From positions 62,001-126,000 of the forward strand of contig NZ_JAAAUC010000010.1 in NCBI RefSeq assembly GCF_009908165.1: a stretch of 64,000 bases of DNA, read 5' to 3'. The notes under the pieces were generated by a model, which saw nothing but the letters and a program-made list of their open reading frames with translations, had not been told where the DNA came from and did no database searches. Below are positions 7,732 through 16,801 of the stretch, in pieces. The stretch comes from Frigidibacter albus (GTDB lineage: Bacteria; Pseudomonadota; Alphaproteobacteria; Rhodobacterales; Rhodobacteraceae). A program made the translations under genes and the position numbers. Numbering within the stretch: the stretch's first letter is position 1; each line of letters starts with the position of its first letter.

Positions 7732-9912
7732 TTATTTCAGCCGCAGCGCGTTCACCGAGACGGTGATCGAGGACAGCGACATCGCCAGCGCGGCGGCCAG
7801 TGGGGTTGCCAGCCCGACAATCGCGATCGGCACCGCCACCACGTTATACAGCAGCGAGATGGCGAAGTTCTCCTTGATCCGCCGCCGCGCCTTCACGGCG
7901 ACGCGAACCGCCTCTGCCACGGGCGACAGGTCGGTCCCCAACAGCACGATGTCGGACGCGGCACGCGCCGCATCCAGCGCCGAGGCCGGCGAGATCGAGG
8001 CATGGGCCGCGGCCAGCGCGGCGGTGTCGTTCAGCCCGTCGCCGATCATCAGCACCTTGCGGCCCTGCGCGGCGAGTTCGGCAATCAGCGCCACCTTGTC
8101 AGCCGGCAAAGCTTCCGCCTGCCAATGCTCGATGCCCAGACGGCCCGCAAGGTCGCCCACCGCGCCAGCCACGTCGCCCGAAATCAGATGCACGGCCTTG
8201 CCCTGCTTCTGGAACGCCGCCACCGCCTCTGCCGCGCCGGGGCGCAGGCGGTCGGCGAAGGCCACCGACAGCGGCGCCGCGCTGCCGATCTTCAGGTGCG
8301 TCGCGGTGATGCTGCCTGCCTCGGCGCCAACCCAGATGGCCCGGCCAAGCCGCACCACTTGCCCGCGCCACTGGCCTTCGATGCCATAGCCGGGCACCTC
8401 GCGCAGGTCGGTCACGGTGGCGGGGCGGATGCCGGCAACGCGCGCCGCATCCGCCAGCGCCCGCGCCAGTGGGTGCGAGGAGGCACCGGCCAGTGCCGCC
8501 GCAACCTCCAGCGCCGCATCGGGCAGATCGGCGAGGTTCACCGGTTCCGGCGCACCCATGGTCAGAGTGCCGGTCTTGTCGAAGACGACAGTATCAATCT
8601 CGGCCAGACGCTCCAGCGCGGTGCTGTCCTTGATCAGCAGGCCCTTGCGGAACAGCTTGCCACTGGCGGCCGTCACCACCGCGGGCACGGCAAGGCCAAG
8701 CGCGCAGGGGCAGGTGATGATCAGCACCGCCGCAGCGATGTTCAACGAGATGCGCAGATCGCCGCCGGTGATCTGCATCCAGCCGAGGAACGAGCTGAAC
8801 GCGAGGATATGCACCCCCGGCGAGTAGAACCGCGCCATCCGGTCGGCCAGCGAGGTGTAACGGTTGCGGGCGCTTTCGGCCATCGCCACCAGGTCGGCCA
8901 TCCGGTGCAGGCTGGTATCGCGGCCCGCGGCCGTCACCCGCACCGTCAGCGGCCCGGTCAGGTTGACCTCGCCGGCCAGAACCACGCTGCCGATCCCGGC
9001 CCAGGCGGGCAGGCTCTCGCCGGTCAGGAAGGATCGGTCGACCTCGCTGCTGCCATGGGTCACGGTGCCGTCGACCGGCATCCGCGCGCCCGGGCGCACC
9101 AGCACCAGATCGTCCACCGCAATCTCGGCCACCGGCACCGTCACCTCGGCGCCCTCGCGCAGGACCACGGCCCGCGGCACTTCCAGCGCCGCCAATTCTT
9201 CGGCGGCGGACCGGGCCACGGCACGGGTGCGGTAATCCAGATAGCGGCCGACCAGGAGGAAGAAGGACAGCATCACCGCCGCATCGAAATAGGCGTGATG
9301 GCCCGAATGCATCGTCTCATAGACCGAGATCGCCGAGGCGAGGATCAGCGCCAGGCTGATCGGCACATCCATTCCCAGCCGGCCCGCCTTGAGCGAGGTC
9401 CAGGCGCTGGAGAAGAACGGCTGGCCCGCGAACACAACGGTCGGCAGGGCGATGGCGGCGGAAATCCAGTGGAACAGGTCGCGCGTCGCATCCTCGGCTC
9501 CCGACCAGACGGCGACAGACAGCAGCATCACGTTCATCATCGCAAAGCCCGACACGCCGATCCGCATCAAGAGATCGCGGCCACGCCGGTCGGTTTCCGT
9601 CACCATCAGCGTGCCGGGGTCCAGCTCATGCGCCTCGTACCCGATGCGGTCCAGCACCGCGACAAGCCTCTCTGCCGTCACCTCGGGGTCCGCCTCCACC
9701 GCCACGCGCTTCAGCGTCAGGTTCACCCGTGCTGTTCGCACCCCCGGCTCGGCCGCCAGCGCCCGTTCCACGTCAGAGATGCAGACGGCGCAATGGGCGG
9801 TGGGCAGCGACAGGAACAGCCGCGCATCGCGCGGCGCGGCGGCGGCGGCAATGCGCTCTGCCGAGGGGGCGGCAAGGCAGGCGGGGCAGGCAGAGGCGGC
9901 AGGGACGTCCAT
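7732..9912 (-). CDS. ccoI: Copper-transporting P1B-type ATPase CcoI/FixI
   Basis: A 726-residue copper ATPase needed for cbb3 oxidase biogenesis; it exports copper across the inner membrane for the CuB centre. Visible elements in order: an N-terminal CPAC cysteine pair (residues 9-12), a heavy-metal-associated domain with HCAVC (40-44), transmembrane helices, the TCPCALGLAVP metal-binding helix, DKTGTLT with the phosphorylated aspartate, and GDGLNDTAAL. It lies between ccoH and ccoS in the usual order. The length is normal for FixI. Confidence 0.95.
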   Translation of the reverse strand: MDVPAASACPACLAAPSAERIAAAAAPRDARLFLSLPTAHCAVCISDVERALAAEPGVRTARVNLTLKRVAVEADPEVTAERLVAVLDRIGYEAHELDPGTLMVTETDRRGRDLLMRIGVSGFAMMNVMLLSVAVWSGAEDATRDLFHWISAAIALPTVVFAGQPFFSSAWTSLKAGRLGMDVPISLALILASAISVYETMHSGHHAYFDAAVMLSFFLLVGRYLDYRTRAVARSAAEELAALEVPRAVVLREGAEVTVPVAEIAVDDLVLVRPGARMPVDGTVTHGSSEVDRSFLTGESLPAWAGIGSVVLAGEVNLTGPLTVRVTAAGRDTSLHRMADLVAMAESARNRYTSLADRMARFYSPGVHILAFSSFLGWMQITGGDLRISLNIAAAVLIITCPCALGLAVPAVVTAASGKLFRKGLLIKDSTALERLAEIDTVVFDKTGTLTMGAPEPVNLADLPDAALEVAAALAGASSHPLARALADAARVAGIRPATVTDLREVPGYGIEGQWRGQVVRLGRAIWVGAEAGSITATHLKIGSAAPLSVAFADRLRPGAAEAVAAFQKQGKAVHLISGDVAGAVGDLAGRLGIEHWQAEALPADKVALIAELAAQGRKVLMIGDGLNDTAALAAAHASISPASALDAARAASDIVLLGTDLSPVAEAVRVAVKARRRIKENFAISLLYNVVAVPIAIVGLATPLAAALAMSLSSITVSVNALRLK

Positions 9913-9918
9913 CGGGGC

Positions 9919-10407
9919 TTATCCGTTCACGAACATGTCGTAGCGCTGGCGGAAGGCGACGCCATCCGCGGATTCCGCATTCAGGTGCAGCAGCCAGTTG
10001 CCAGGCTCCAGATCCAGCTTGGTGGTGTAGATCCCGCCGGTATAGGCCAGATCCAGCGGCCGGTCGTCGCGGGTATGGGTGGTGCGCCCGATCGTGACCG
10101 ACAGCGCCTTGATCGGCGCCGGCATTCCCTGGGCATCGCGCATCACCAGGCTCAGCACGCCATCCGCGCCATACTCATGCGTGACCTGCCAGCCAAGAGC
10201 TTCCTGCGAGGCCCGTTCGGCATCGAAGGTCTGGCTGGCGACGTAGGAGTTCTTGACCTCCAGCCCCGGGAAGGTGCTGACCGCCTGAAACGCCATGGTC
10301 AGGTTGACACCGATGATCACCGCGAAGAAGCCGACCACGATCAGCAGCACCTTGCGCCCGGTCAGCGGGCGGCCTCCGTCCGGCGCGCGCCCTTGTACAT
10401 TGCCCAT
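9919..10407 (-). CDS. ccoH: cbb3 oxidase assembly protein CcoH/FixH
   Basis: A 162-residue FixH-family protein with one N-terminal transmembrane helix (LLIVVGFFAVIIGVNLTMAF) and a periplasmic domain ending NGxWLLHLNAESADGVAFRQRYDMFVNG in pattern. FixH/CcoH assists assembly of the cbb3 oxidase. The ATG at 10407 was chosen because it begins one base after the ccoG stop codon; the frame is open slightly further upstream, inside ccoG. It is followed six bases later by ccoI. Confidence 0.92.
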   Translation of the reverse strand: MGNVQGRAPDGGRPLTGRKVLLIVVGFFAVIIGVNLTMAFQAVSTFPGLEVKNSYVASQTFDAERASQEALGWQVTHEYGADGVLSLVMRDAQGMPAPIKALSVTIGRTTHTRDDRPLDLAYTGGIYTTKLDLEPGNWLLHLNAESADGVAFRQRYDMFVNG

Positions 10408-10408
10408 G

Positions 10409-11839
10409 TCACTGTCCTTTTCCGTTGAAGATCGTGTCGATGCCGACACGGTTCCGGCTTTCTGTATCTTCGATCCAGATCGTCAGCGGCGTGCGCTCTG
10501 CCAGCGCCGGGGCCGATCCTGCGGGCGCCACCACATAGAGCCGTGTTCCGCCCAGTTCGTCTGCAGCGACCGACACCACCGTGCCCGCATTGCCCTCGAC
10601 CGTGGTGATCAGCGCCGGATCGCCCTCGACCGTGATCAGGAAGTCCCGCACGCCATGCTGCTTGTTGCGCAGGCGCACCTCGTAGGTATTGCGGATCGAA
10701 CCGTCGGACAGCGTCACGTAGACCGGGTTCCGCTCTGGCGTCACGTTCACGTCGAAGGGGGATCGCATGAACAGTGCCACCACCAGCCCGATGCCGATGC
10801 CTGCCCAGAGCACGGTATAGACAAGGGTGCGCACACGGAAGATATGTTTCCAGATATGCTTGGGATGGGCGCCGGCCCGTTCGGCCGCCTCGTCCTTCAG
10901 CGCCAGATAGTCGATCAGCCCGCGCGGCTTGCCGATCTTGTCCATCACCTCGTCGCAGGCGTCGATGCACAGCGCGCAGGTGATGCATTCCAGCTGCTGG
11001 CCGTTGCGGATGTCGATGCCCATCGGGCAGACGTTGACGCAGGCCATGCAATCGATGCAATCGCCCACCGGCTCATCGGTGCCCACCGCCTTCTTCAGCT
11101 TGCCGCGCGGCTCTCCGCGCCATTCGCGGTAGGCGACGGTGATGGTGTCTTCGTCCATCATCGCGGCCTGGATCCGCGGCCAGGGGCAGGCATAGATGCA
11201 GATCTGTTCCCGTGCAAAGCCGCCGAAGGCAAAGGTGGTCAGCGTCAGCACGAGGATGGTGATATAGGCCGCCGGATGCGCCTGCCCGATCAGCAGGTTG
11301 CCCAGAAGCGTCGGCGCGTCGGTGAAGTAGAACACCCAGGCGCCGCCGGTAGCGAGGCCGATCAGCAGCCACAGCGTCCATTTGGTCAGCCGGAGCCGGG
11401 CCTTGTGGGCGCTCCATTTCTGGTTGAACAGGCGGACCCGGGCGTTGCGGTCGCCTTCGATCCATCGCTCCACCAGGATGTAAAGGTCGGTCCAGACCGT
11501 CTGCGGGCAGGCATAGCCGCACCACACCCGGCCAAGCGCCGAGGTGAACAGGAACAGGCCAAGCCCCGCCATGATCAGAAGGCCGGCGACGAAATAGAAT
11601 TCGTGCGGCCAGATCTCGATCATGAAGAAGAAGAACCGCCGGTTCGCCATGTCGATCAGCACCGCCTGGTCGGGCATCCCTGGCCCGCGATCCCAGCGGA
11701 TCCACGGGGTCACGTAGTAAATACCCAGCATCACCGCGAGCAGCACCCATTTCAGGTTACGGAATCGGCCCTTCACGCGGCGCGGAAAGATCGGTTCGCG
11801 CGCGGCATAAAGGCTGGCGGGTTGGTCGGAAGAGCTCAC
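10409..11839 (-). CDS. ccoG: Membrane-bound iron-sulfur protein CcoG (RdxA/FixG)
   Basis: A 476-residue polytopic membrane protein with two 4Fe-4S clusters: CIDCMACVNVCP and CITCALCIDAC. An Ig-like FixG C-terminal domain follows. CcoG reduces Cu(II) for cbb3 oxidase assembly. I chose a GTG start at 11839, preceded by GGAG. An ATG at 11914 in frame is excluded because it lies inside an FNR box and upstream of the predicted transcription start. First gene of ccoGHIS; regulation by FnrL is inferred from the box at 11901. Confidence 0.93.
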   Translation of the reverse strand: MSSSDQPASLYAAREPIFPRRVKGRFRNLKWVLLAVMLGIYYVTPWIRWDRGPGMPDQAVLIDMANRRFFFFMIEIWPHEFYFVAGLLIMAGLGLFLFTSALGRVWCGYACPQTVWTDLYILVERWIEGDRNARVRLFNQKWSAHKARLRLTKWTLWLLIGLATGGAWVFYFTDAPTLLGNLLIGQAHPAAYITILVLTLTTFAFGGFAREQICIYACPWPRIQAAMMDEDTITVAYREWRGEPRGKLKKAVGTDEPVGDCIDCMACVNVCPMGIDIRNGQQLECITCALCIDACDEVMDKIGKPRGLIDYLALKDEAAERAGAHPKHIWKHIFRVRTLVYTVLWAGIGIGLVVALFMRSPFDVNVTPERNPVYVTLSDGSIRNTYEVRLRNKQHGVRDFLITVEGDPALITTVEGNAGTVVSVAADELGGTRLYVVAPAGSAPALAERTPLTIWIEDTESRNRVGIDTIFNGKGQ

Positions 11840-11900
11840 GGCAGGTCTCCGTTGGCGGACTGGTTGGTGTTGCTTGTAGGATAGCTGTTCGCGCCGGGCA

Positions 11901-11914
11901 TTGACCTGCGTCAA
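11901..11914 (-). promoter_or_regulatory. FNR-type box for ccoG
   Basis: TTGACCTGCGTCAA matches the FNR palindrome TTGAT-N4-ATCAA with one change in each half. Its centre lies 41.5 bases upstream of a predicted start at about 11866, and TACAAG at 11878-11873 (minus strand) sits at the -10 position. This is class II activator geometry for ccoGHIS. It overlaps a run of six T on the minus strand. Confidence 0.65.
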
Positions 11915-11965
11915 AAAAGGCAGACGGGTGATACATGAAAGCCGGTCGATCCCGCCGGGAAAGGA

Positions 11966-12018
11966 ATGGCACCGGCACCCCCAGGAAACGCGCGAACAGG
12001 ACGGGGAGCCGGTGCCAT
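11966..12018. other. Large inverted repeat in the ccoP-ccoG gap
   Basis: Arms 11966-11981 and 12003-12018 pair in 15 of 16 positions around a 21-base loop, starting with ATGGCACCGGC and its complement. It is too long and lacks a T run directly next to the stem, so it is not a standard terminator. It lies between two FNR-like boxes; on the minus strand a T6 run occurs about 50 bases further at 11918-11913. Role unknown. Confidence 0.6.
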
Positions 12019-12076
12019 GACACGGACGTTTCCGCCACGGTCATGAGTTGCGTAATCCTCGCCGGACACCTCCGCC

Positions 12077-12090
12077 TTGACGTGGATCAA
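12077..12090. promoter_or_regulatory. Second FNR-type box in the ccoP-ccoG gap
   Basis: TTGACGTGGATCAA differs from the FNR consensus at one position. It is 176 bases upstream of the ccoG-proximal box, too far for direct class II activation of ccoG. A transcript from it on the minus strand would begin near 12042 and run through the large inverted repeat. The -10 region is poor. Confidence 0.5.
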
Positions 12091-12179
12091 CCTTTGCCGC
12101 CCGGCGAGTTGGCCAGGGGGCTTCGGGGTGCGGCACGATGCAGCAGGCACGGCAGAGTGCCCGGGCCGACAGCCTGCCC

Positions 12180-12210
12180 CAAAATGCGAACGGGGGGCCG
12201 AGGCCCCCCG
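12180..12210 (-). terminator. Terminator of ccoNOQP
   Basis: The inverted repeat CGGGGGGCC/GGCCCCCCG at 12191-12210, followed on the minus strand by GTTCGCATTTT. It lies 27 bases beyond the ccoP stop codon and separates ccoNOQP from ccoGHIS. Confidence 0.65.
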
Positions 12211-12237
12211 CTGCGTCGTTTCTTCTGGTCGGCGGGG

Positions 12238-13107
12238 TTATTCGCCGCCACCCAGCCCGTGGACATAAGAGGCCACGGCCCGGATCTCGGCTTCCGAAAG
12301 CCGGGTGCTCCAGTTCGGCATCACGCCGAAGCGGGAGTTGTTCACCGTCTCGGTCAGGCTGGCGACATCGCCGCCATAGAGCCAGATCGCGTCGGTCAGG
12401 TTCGGTGCGCCCTGGGCACGGTCGCCGGTGCCGTCTTCCATGTGGCAGGACGCGCAGTTGTCGATGAACACCGTCTCACCCTCGGCCGACAGCGCCGCAT
12501 CATGCTCTTGCCCCGAGATGGCCATCACATACTGCACCACCGCGTCGATCTGCGCCGGTTCCAGCAACTCGTCGGCGCCGAACCGCGGCATCTCGGAGTA
12601 GCGGGCATCGTCATCCTCGATGTTGCGGATGCCGTGGGTGATGGTCAGGTGGATGTCTTCCACCGACCCGCCCCAGAGCCAGTCGTTGTCCAGCAGGTTC
12701 GGATACCCCTCCGCCCCCGCCGCGCCCGAGCCGTGGCACTGCGCACACCAGGTGCGGAAGATCGCGCCCCCGGCGTTCTGGGTGAAGTTCGCCAGTTCGG
12801 GATCGGCACTGATCGCGTTCAGGTCGGCCGCGACCAGCTTGGCCTCGATCGGCGCATTGGCATCCTCGAAGCGCTGGATCTCGGCCGCGACATCGGCGCG
12901 GGTCGAGTGGCCCAGCAGGCCCGGCGTCGCCTTGGTCAGCCCCGGCCAGGCCGGATAGGCGATGGTGTAGAGGATCGCCCAGACGATGCAGGCATAGAAG
13001 GTCCAGAGCCACCAGCGCGGAAGCGGGTTGTTCAGTTCTTCGATGCCATCCCAGCTATGGCCGGTGGTGCCGACCTCTTCCTTGGCTTTCACAGGTCTCT
13101 TGGTCAT
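12238..13107 (-). CDS. ccoP: cbb3-type cytochrome c oxidase, dihaem subunit CcoP
   Basis: A 289-residue membrane-anchored dihaem cytochrome c. The N-terminal CcoP domain contains [13 protein letters not shown] and one transmembrane helix (about residues 33-53). Two haem c sites follow: CAQCH (121-125) and CASCH (218-222), each with a downstream methionine ligand ([11 protein letters not shown]). It passes electrons from soluble or anchored cytochrome c to CcoO and CcoN. The ATG at 13107 has an AAGGAGG site and overlaps the ccoQ stop codon (ATGA). Confidence 0.96.
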   Translation of the reverse strand: MTKRPVKAKEEVGTTGHSWDGIEELNNPLPRWWLWTFYACIVWAILYTIAYPAWPGLTKATPGLLGHSTRADVAAEIQRFEDANAPIEAKLVAADLNAISADPELANFTQNAGGAIFRTWCAQCHGSGAAGAEGYPNLLDNDWLWGGSVEDIHLTITHGIRNIEDDDARYSEMPRFGADELLEPAQIDAVVQYVMAISGQEHDAALSAEGETVFIDNCASCHMEDGTGDRAQGAPNLTDAIWLYGGDVASLTETVNNSRFGVMPNWSTRLSEAEIRAVASYVHGLGGGE

Positions 13108-13343
13108 TTCCACGCCTCCTTGAACGTGGCACCGCTGGCCTTGTCGGTGCCGTCGCCACCGCAGTCGGCGCAGGTGCCGGCACAGGCGGGTCGGTCTTCA
13201 TTGCGGAACGGGATGTTGGCGGTGTCCTTGTAGACTTTCGAGCTGCCGGGCCGGAAGGCCCAGAACACGACACCCACGAAGAACAGCGTCAGCGCGAGAA
13301 GCGCCCAGCTGTCGGCGAACTCCCGAAGGATATGATAGTTCAT
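13104..13343 (-). CDS. ccoQ: cbb3 oxidase small subunit CcoQ with cysteine-containing tail
   Basis: A 79-residue protein. Residues 1-35 form the usual CcoQ membrane segment ([20 protein letters not shown], then WAFRPGS). CcoQ stabilises the oxidase complex. After the conserved [10 protein letters not shown] the protein has a tail, [13 protein letters not shown], with three cysteines in CxxxCxxC spacing, followed by a short basic end. This makes it longer than most CcoQ, by my recollection. It overlaps ccoP by four bases and starts nine bases after the ccoO stop codon. Confidence 0.9.
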   Translation of the reverse strand: MNYHILREFADSWALLALTLFFVGVVFWAFRPGSSKVYKDTANIPFRNEDRPACAGTCADCGGDGTDKASGATFKEAWK

Positions 13344-13352
13344 GACGCCCCC

Positions 13353-14078
13353 CTACCGGCTTGCGTCAGGCGTGAAGGTCGAGAAATCGACCATCGTGCC
13401 CAACACCTGAAGATAGGCCACCAGCGCATCCATCTCGGTCACGCCGGGCTGCCCGTCATAGTTGGACACCTTGGCGCCGGGATAGCGTTCCTGCAGCCCG
13501 TCATAGTCGCTGTTCGGGTCGGCCTGGGCCACGAAGTCGGCCTTCGCCGCCTCGATCATCTCGGAACTGTAGGGGACACCCACCATGCGGTGCGTGCTCA
13601 GCAGGTCTTCGATATAGGTCGGCTCGATCAGACGGTTCGACAGGAAGCCGTATTTCGGCATCACCGATTCCGGCACCACCGATTGCGGGTCCGTCAGGTG
13701 ATCGACATGCCATTCGTCGGAATAGCGGCCACCGACACGGGCGAGGTCGGGCCCCGTCCGCTTCGATCCCCACTGGAACGGATGGTCGTACATCGATTCC
13801 GCCGCAAGGCTGTAATGGCCATAGCGTTCGACCTCGTCGCGCATCGGACGGATCATCTGGCTGTGGCACACGTAGCAGCCTTCGCGGATGTAGATGTCGC
13901 GCCCGGTCAGCTCCAGCGGGGTGTAGGGGCGAACCCCTTCCACCTTCTCGATGGTGTTCTCGAGGTAGAACAGCGGTGCGATCTCGACGATGCCGCCGAT
14001 AGACACCACCAGAAGCGAGCCAACCATGAGCAGGGAGGCGTTCTTCTCGAGGATGGCGTGTTTGTCTAGAAAAGCCAT
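13353..14078 (-). CDS. ccoO: cbb3-type cytochrome c oxidase, monohaem subunit CcoO
   Basis: A 241-residue membrane-anchored monohaem cytochrome c. One transmembrane helix (about residues 16-32) is followed by the haem c site CYVCHS (68-73) and [10 protein letters not shown]. The C-terminal part contains the expected methionine-ligand region around VMPKYGFL. It receives electrons for the binuclear centre in CcoN. Standard length; the gene lies between ccoN and ccoQ with a 15-base gap to ccoN. Confidence 0.96.
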   Translation of the reverse strand: MAFLDKHAILEKNASLLMVGSLLVVSIGGIVEIAPLFYLENTIEKVEGVRPYTPLELTGRDIYIREGCYVCHSQMIRPMRDEVERYGHYSLAAESMYDHPFQWGSKRTGPDLARVGGRYSDEWHVDHLTDPQSVVPESVMPKYGFLSNRLIEPTYIEDLLSTHRMVGVPYSSEMIEAAKADFVAQADPNSDYDGLQERYPGAKVSNYDGQPGVTEMDALVAYLQVLGTMVDFSTFTPDASR

Positions 14079-14093
14079 GGTTCTGTGCCTCCC

Positions 14094-15695
14094 TTATTCA
14101 GCGGGAACCGCGGCCGAGACATTGGCCGAGCGGGCCGGCTGTCTGGCAACGGTGGCCCAGAGGTTGTAGACCATGATGACACCGCCCGCGAGGTAGAGGA
14201 CCCCGCCCAGACCGCGCACCACATACATCGGGAACTTGGCGGAAACCGTGTCGGCAAAGGCGTTCACGAGGAAGCCCTGGCTGTCCACTTCGCGCCACAT
14301 CAGGCCTTCCATGATCCCGGTGACCCACATCGACGAGGCGTAGAGAACGATGCCGATGGTCGCCAGCCAGAAGTGCCAGGACACCAGCGACAGGCTATAC
14401 AGCCGTTCGCGGTTCCACAGGCGCGGCACCAGGAAGTAGAGCGTGCCGAAGGTGATCATGCCGTTCCAGCCAAGCGCGCCGGAGTGGACGTGGCCGATGG
14501 TCCAGTCGGTGTAGTGGGACAGGCTGTTGACTGCCTTGATCGACATCATCGGGCCTTCGAAGGTCGACATGCCGTAGAAGCCGATGGAGACGACCATCAT
14601 CCGGATGATCGGGTCGGTGCGCAGCTTGTCCCAGGCACCCGACAGCGTCATCAGGCCGTTGATCATGCCGCCCCAGGAGGGCATCCACAGCATGATCGAG
14701 AACACCATCCCCAGCGTCGCCGCCCAGTCGGGCAGGGCGGTATAGTGCAGGTGGTGCGGGCCGGCCCAGATATACATGAAGATCAGGGCCCAGAAGTGGA
14801 TGATCGACAGCTTGTAGCTGAACACCGGGCGCTCGGCCTGCTTGGGCACGAAGTAGTACATCATGCCAAGGAAGCCGGCAGTCAGGAAGAAGCCCACCGC
14901 GTTATGGCCATACCACCACTGCGTCATCGCATCTTGCACGCCGGCGAACAACTGCACCGATTTCGACCCGAAGATCGAGACCGGGATGGCGAGGTTGTTC
15001 ACGATATGCAGCATCGCGATGGTCACGATGAAAGACAGGTAGAACCAGTTGGCGACGTAAATGTGCTTTTCCTTGCGCTTGAGCAACGTGCCCATGAACA
15101 CGGCAAGGTAGGCCACCCAGACGATGGTCAGCCAGATATCCACATACCATTCAGGCTCGGCGTATTCCTTGGACTGCGTGGCGCCAAGGATGTAGCCGGT
15201 CGCGGCCAGCACGATGAAGAGGTTGTAGCCCCAGAACACGAACCATGCGAGGTTGCCGCCCCACAGCCGCGCCGCCGAGGTGCGCTGCACCACGTAGAAT
15301 GAGGACATCAGCAGCGCGTTGCCGCCGAAGGCGAAGATCACCGCCGAGGTGTGCAGTGGCCGCAGCTTGCCGAAGTTCGCGTAGCCTTCGGCGAAGCTGA
15401 GGTTGAGGCTGGGGAAGGCAAGCTGGAAGGCGATATACGTCCCCGCCAGAAACCCGACGACGCCCCAGAGCGATGTCGCGATCACGCCGGCGCGAATCAC
15501 GCCATCGTTATATTCGTTGGCCGGCACCGGCCGTGCGTCGCCCATGCTCCGCAGCACCCACAGAAACGTCACCGAAGCCGCCAGCATGACAGTCAGTGCG
15601 TTAACCATGTAGGCCAGATCACGCGCATAATTGGCGGCAATCGCGGCCAGCACCGCGACAGCACCAAGCGCGATCAGCTTGATGTAATCCCACAT
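14094..15695 (-). CDS. ccoN: cbb3-type cytochrome c oxidase, catalytic subunit CcoN
   Basis: The 533-residue haem-copper oxidase subunit I of the cbb3 family, which reduces O2 at a haem b3-CuB site and pumps protons. About twelve transmembrane helices are visible. Conserved histidine segments include [29 protein letters not shown] and [16 protein letters not shown]. The ATG at 15695 follows a GGGAC site at suitable spacing; the frame is open 13 codons more. First gene of ccoNOQP, behind FNR boxes at 15791 and 15823. Confidence 0.97.
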   Translation of the reverse strand: MWDYIKLIALGAVAVLAAIAANYARDLAYMVNALTVMLAASVTFLWVLRSMGDARPVPANEYNDGVIRAGVIATSLWGVVGFLAGTYIAFQLAFPSLNLSFAEGYANFGKLRPLHTSAVIFAFGGNALLMSSFYVVQRTSAARLWGGNLAWFVFWGYNLFIVLAATGYILGATQSKEYAEPEWYVDIWLTIVWVAYLAVFMGTLLKRKEKHIYVANWFYLSFIVTIAMLHIVNNLAIPVSIFGSKSVQLFAGVQDAMTQWWYGHNAVGFFLTAGFLGMMYYFVPKQAERPVFSYKLSIIHFWALIFMYIWAGPHHLHYTALPDWAATLGMVFSIMLWMPSWGGMINGLMTLSGAWDKLRTDPIIRMMVVSIGFYGMSTFEGPMMSIKAVNSLSHYTDWTIGHVHSGALGWNGMITFGTLYFLVPRLWNRERLYSLSLVSWHFWLATIGIVLYASSMWVTGIMEGLMWREVDSQGFLVNAFADTVSAKFPMYVVRGLGGVLYLAGGVIMVYNLWATVARQPARSANVSAAVPAE

Positions 15696-15790
15696 TCCTT
15701 GCGTCCCTTCGTCTCTTCCCGGCGGCCGACTCATGCCGACAGCTGTCTTTTAGACTGTTGTGCTTCTGGGCTGACGGCCCATAAGATGCC

Positions 15791-15804
15791 TTGATCTGTG
15801 TCAA
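15791..15804. promoter_or_regulatory. FNR box, ccoN-proximal
   Basis: TTGATCTGTGTCAA, one mismatch to the FNR consensus. Centred 102 bases upstream of the ccoN start codon. Class II geometry would place the ccoN transcript start near 15756, leaving a leader of about 60 bases. Confidence 0.7.
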
Positions 15805-15822
15805 ATCTTCGCAGCTGCCGCC

Positions 15823-15836
15823 TTGATCCGCATCAA
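15823..15836. promoter_or_regulatory. FNR box, uspA-proximal (perfect palindrome)
   Basis: TTGATCCGCATCAA, an exact match to TTGAT-N4-ATCAA. Centred 74 bases upstream of the universal stress protein start; +41.5 gives a start near 15871 with TAAGAA at the -10 position (15859-15864). Confidence 0.75.
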
Positions 15837-15903
15837 TGCGCGGCGAGGAAGAGAGGCGTAAGAATGCCCCGCGACATGCACTTAGCATCACGGGAGACGC
15901 AGC

Positions 15904-16743
15904 ATGGCCTACAAATCAGTCCTGACCATTGTTACCGACGCCAAGGCCGCAGCGGCCCAGCTGAACGCGGCAGTGGATATCGCCCGGCGCGAGGATGCCC
16001 ATCTGGACATCTTCTGCCTCGGGATCGACCGCACCCAGACCGGCTATTACTATGCCGGCGCCACCGCCTTCATCCATCAGGAGACCATCGAGCGGGCGCA
16101 GCGCGACGCCGAAGCCGCCGAGCTTGCCGTGCGCGAGCGCATGGCGGCCGAAGACATCCGCTGGTCGACCGAGGCTGCCGTGGCACAGCTTGGCGGCCTT
16201 GCCGGGCTGGTCGCGCTGCGGGCGCGCTTTGCCGACCTCTGCGTGCAGAAGAAGCCCTATGGCGACGGCCAGACCCAGGATGCCGAGGCCATCGTCGAGG
16301 CGGCCCTGTTCGAGGGCGGGGTGCCAGTTCTGGTTCTGCCCGAAACCGGGCTGGGGGCCCGCGTCGGCACCCGCGTGATCCTGGCCTGGAACCAGAGCAC
16401 AGAGGCGCTGAATGCCGCGCGCGCGGCGATGCCGCTGCTGAAGGCCGCCGATCTGGTGAACATCGTAGTCATAGACCCGCCGGCGCATGGCGCCGAACGG
16501 TCGGACCCCGGGGGCCCGCTGTCGCAATGGCTGGCGCGCCACGGCGTCAAGGCCGAGGTGTCGGTGCTGGCCAAGACCATGCCGCGGGTGTCGGACGTCC
16601 TGTGCCGCCATGCCCGCGATGTGGATGCCGACCTGCTGGTGATGGGCGCCTATGGCCATAGCCGCTTCCGCGAGGCCATTCTGGGCGGCGCCACCCGCAA
16701 CATGCTGGAACGCACCGACGTTCCGGTGTTCATGGCCCACTGA
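15904..16743 (+). CDS. Tandem-domain universal stress protein
   Basis: A 279-residue cytoplasmic protein with two UspA domains. The N-terminal one begins YKSVLTIVTDA and is degenerate. The C-terminal one ends GAYGHSRFREAILGGATRNM, the G-2x-G-9x-G ATP-binding signature. Such proteins help survival under oxygen or energy limitation; the specific partner is unknown. It is divergent from ccoN and has its own perfect FNR box, so low-oxygen induction is likely. A GGGAGACG ribosome binding site precedes the ATG. Confidence 0.92.
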   Translation: MAYKSVLTIVTDAKAAAAQLNAAVDIARREDAHLDIFCLGIDRTQTGYYYAGATAFIHQETIERAQRDAEAAELAVRERMAAEDIRWSTEAAVAQLGGLAGLVALRARFADLCVQKKPYGDGQTQDAEAIVEAALFEGGVPVLVLPETGLGARVGTRVILAWNQSTEALNAARAAMPLLKAADLVNIVVIDPPAHGAERSDPGGPLSQWLARHGVKAEVSVLAKTMPRVSDVLCRHARDVDADLLVMGAYGHSRFREAILGGATRNMLERTDVPVFMAH

Positions 16744-16752
16744 TCGAAACGC

Positions 16753-16779
16753 AAGGGGCGGCCCAGGGGCCGCCCTTTT
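16753..16779 (+). terminator. Terminator between usp and fnrL
   Basis: A GGGCGGCCC stem, a two-base loop region and GGGCCGCCC followed by TTTT, ten bases after the usp stop codon. The AA before the stem means it may also end fnrL transcription from the other side. Confidence 0.75.
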
Positions 16780-16801
16780 GCCATGCCAAGGCAGGCGGCA
16801 C

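Noticed and set aside
8002-10428. 808-codon plus-strand frame opposite ccoI-ccoH
   Set aside because: Antisense to the copper ATPase with full family motifs; no ribosome binding site or recognisable domain.
11899-11914. ATG start for ccoG at 11914
   Set aside because: It would place the start codon inside the FNR box and upstream of the predicted transcription start; GTG at 11839 has a ribosome binding site.
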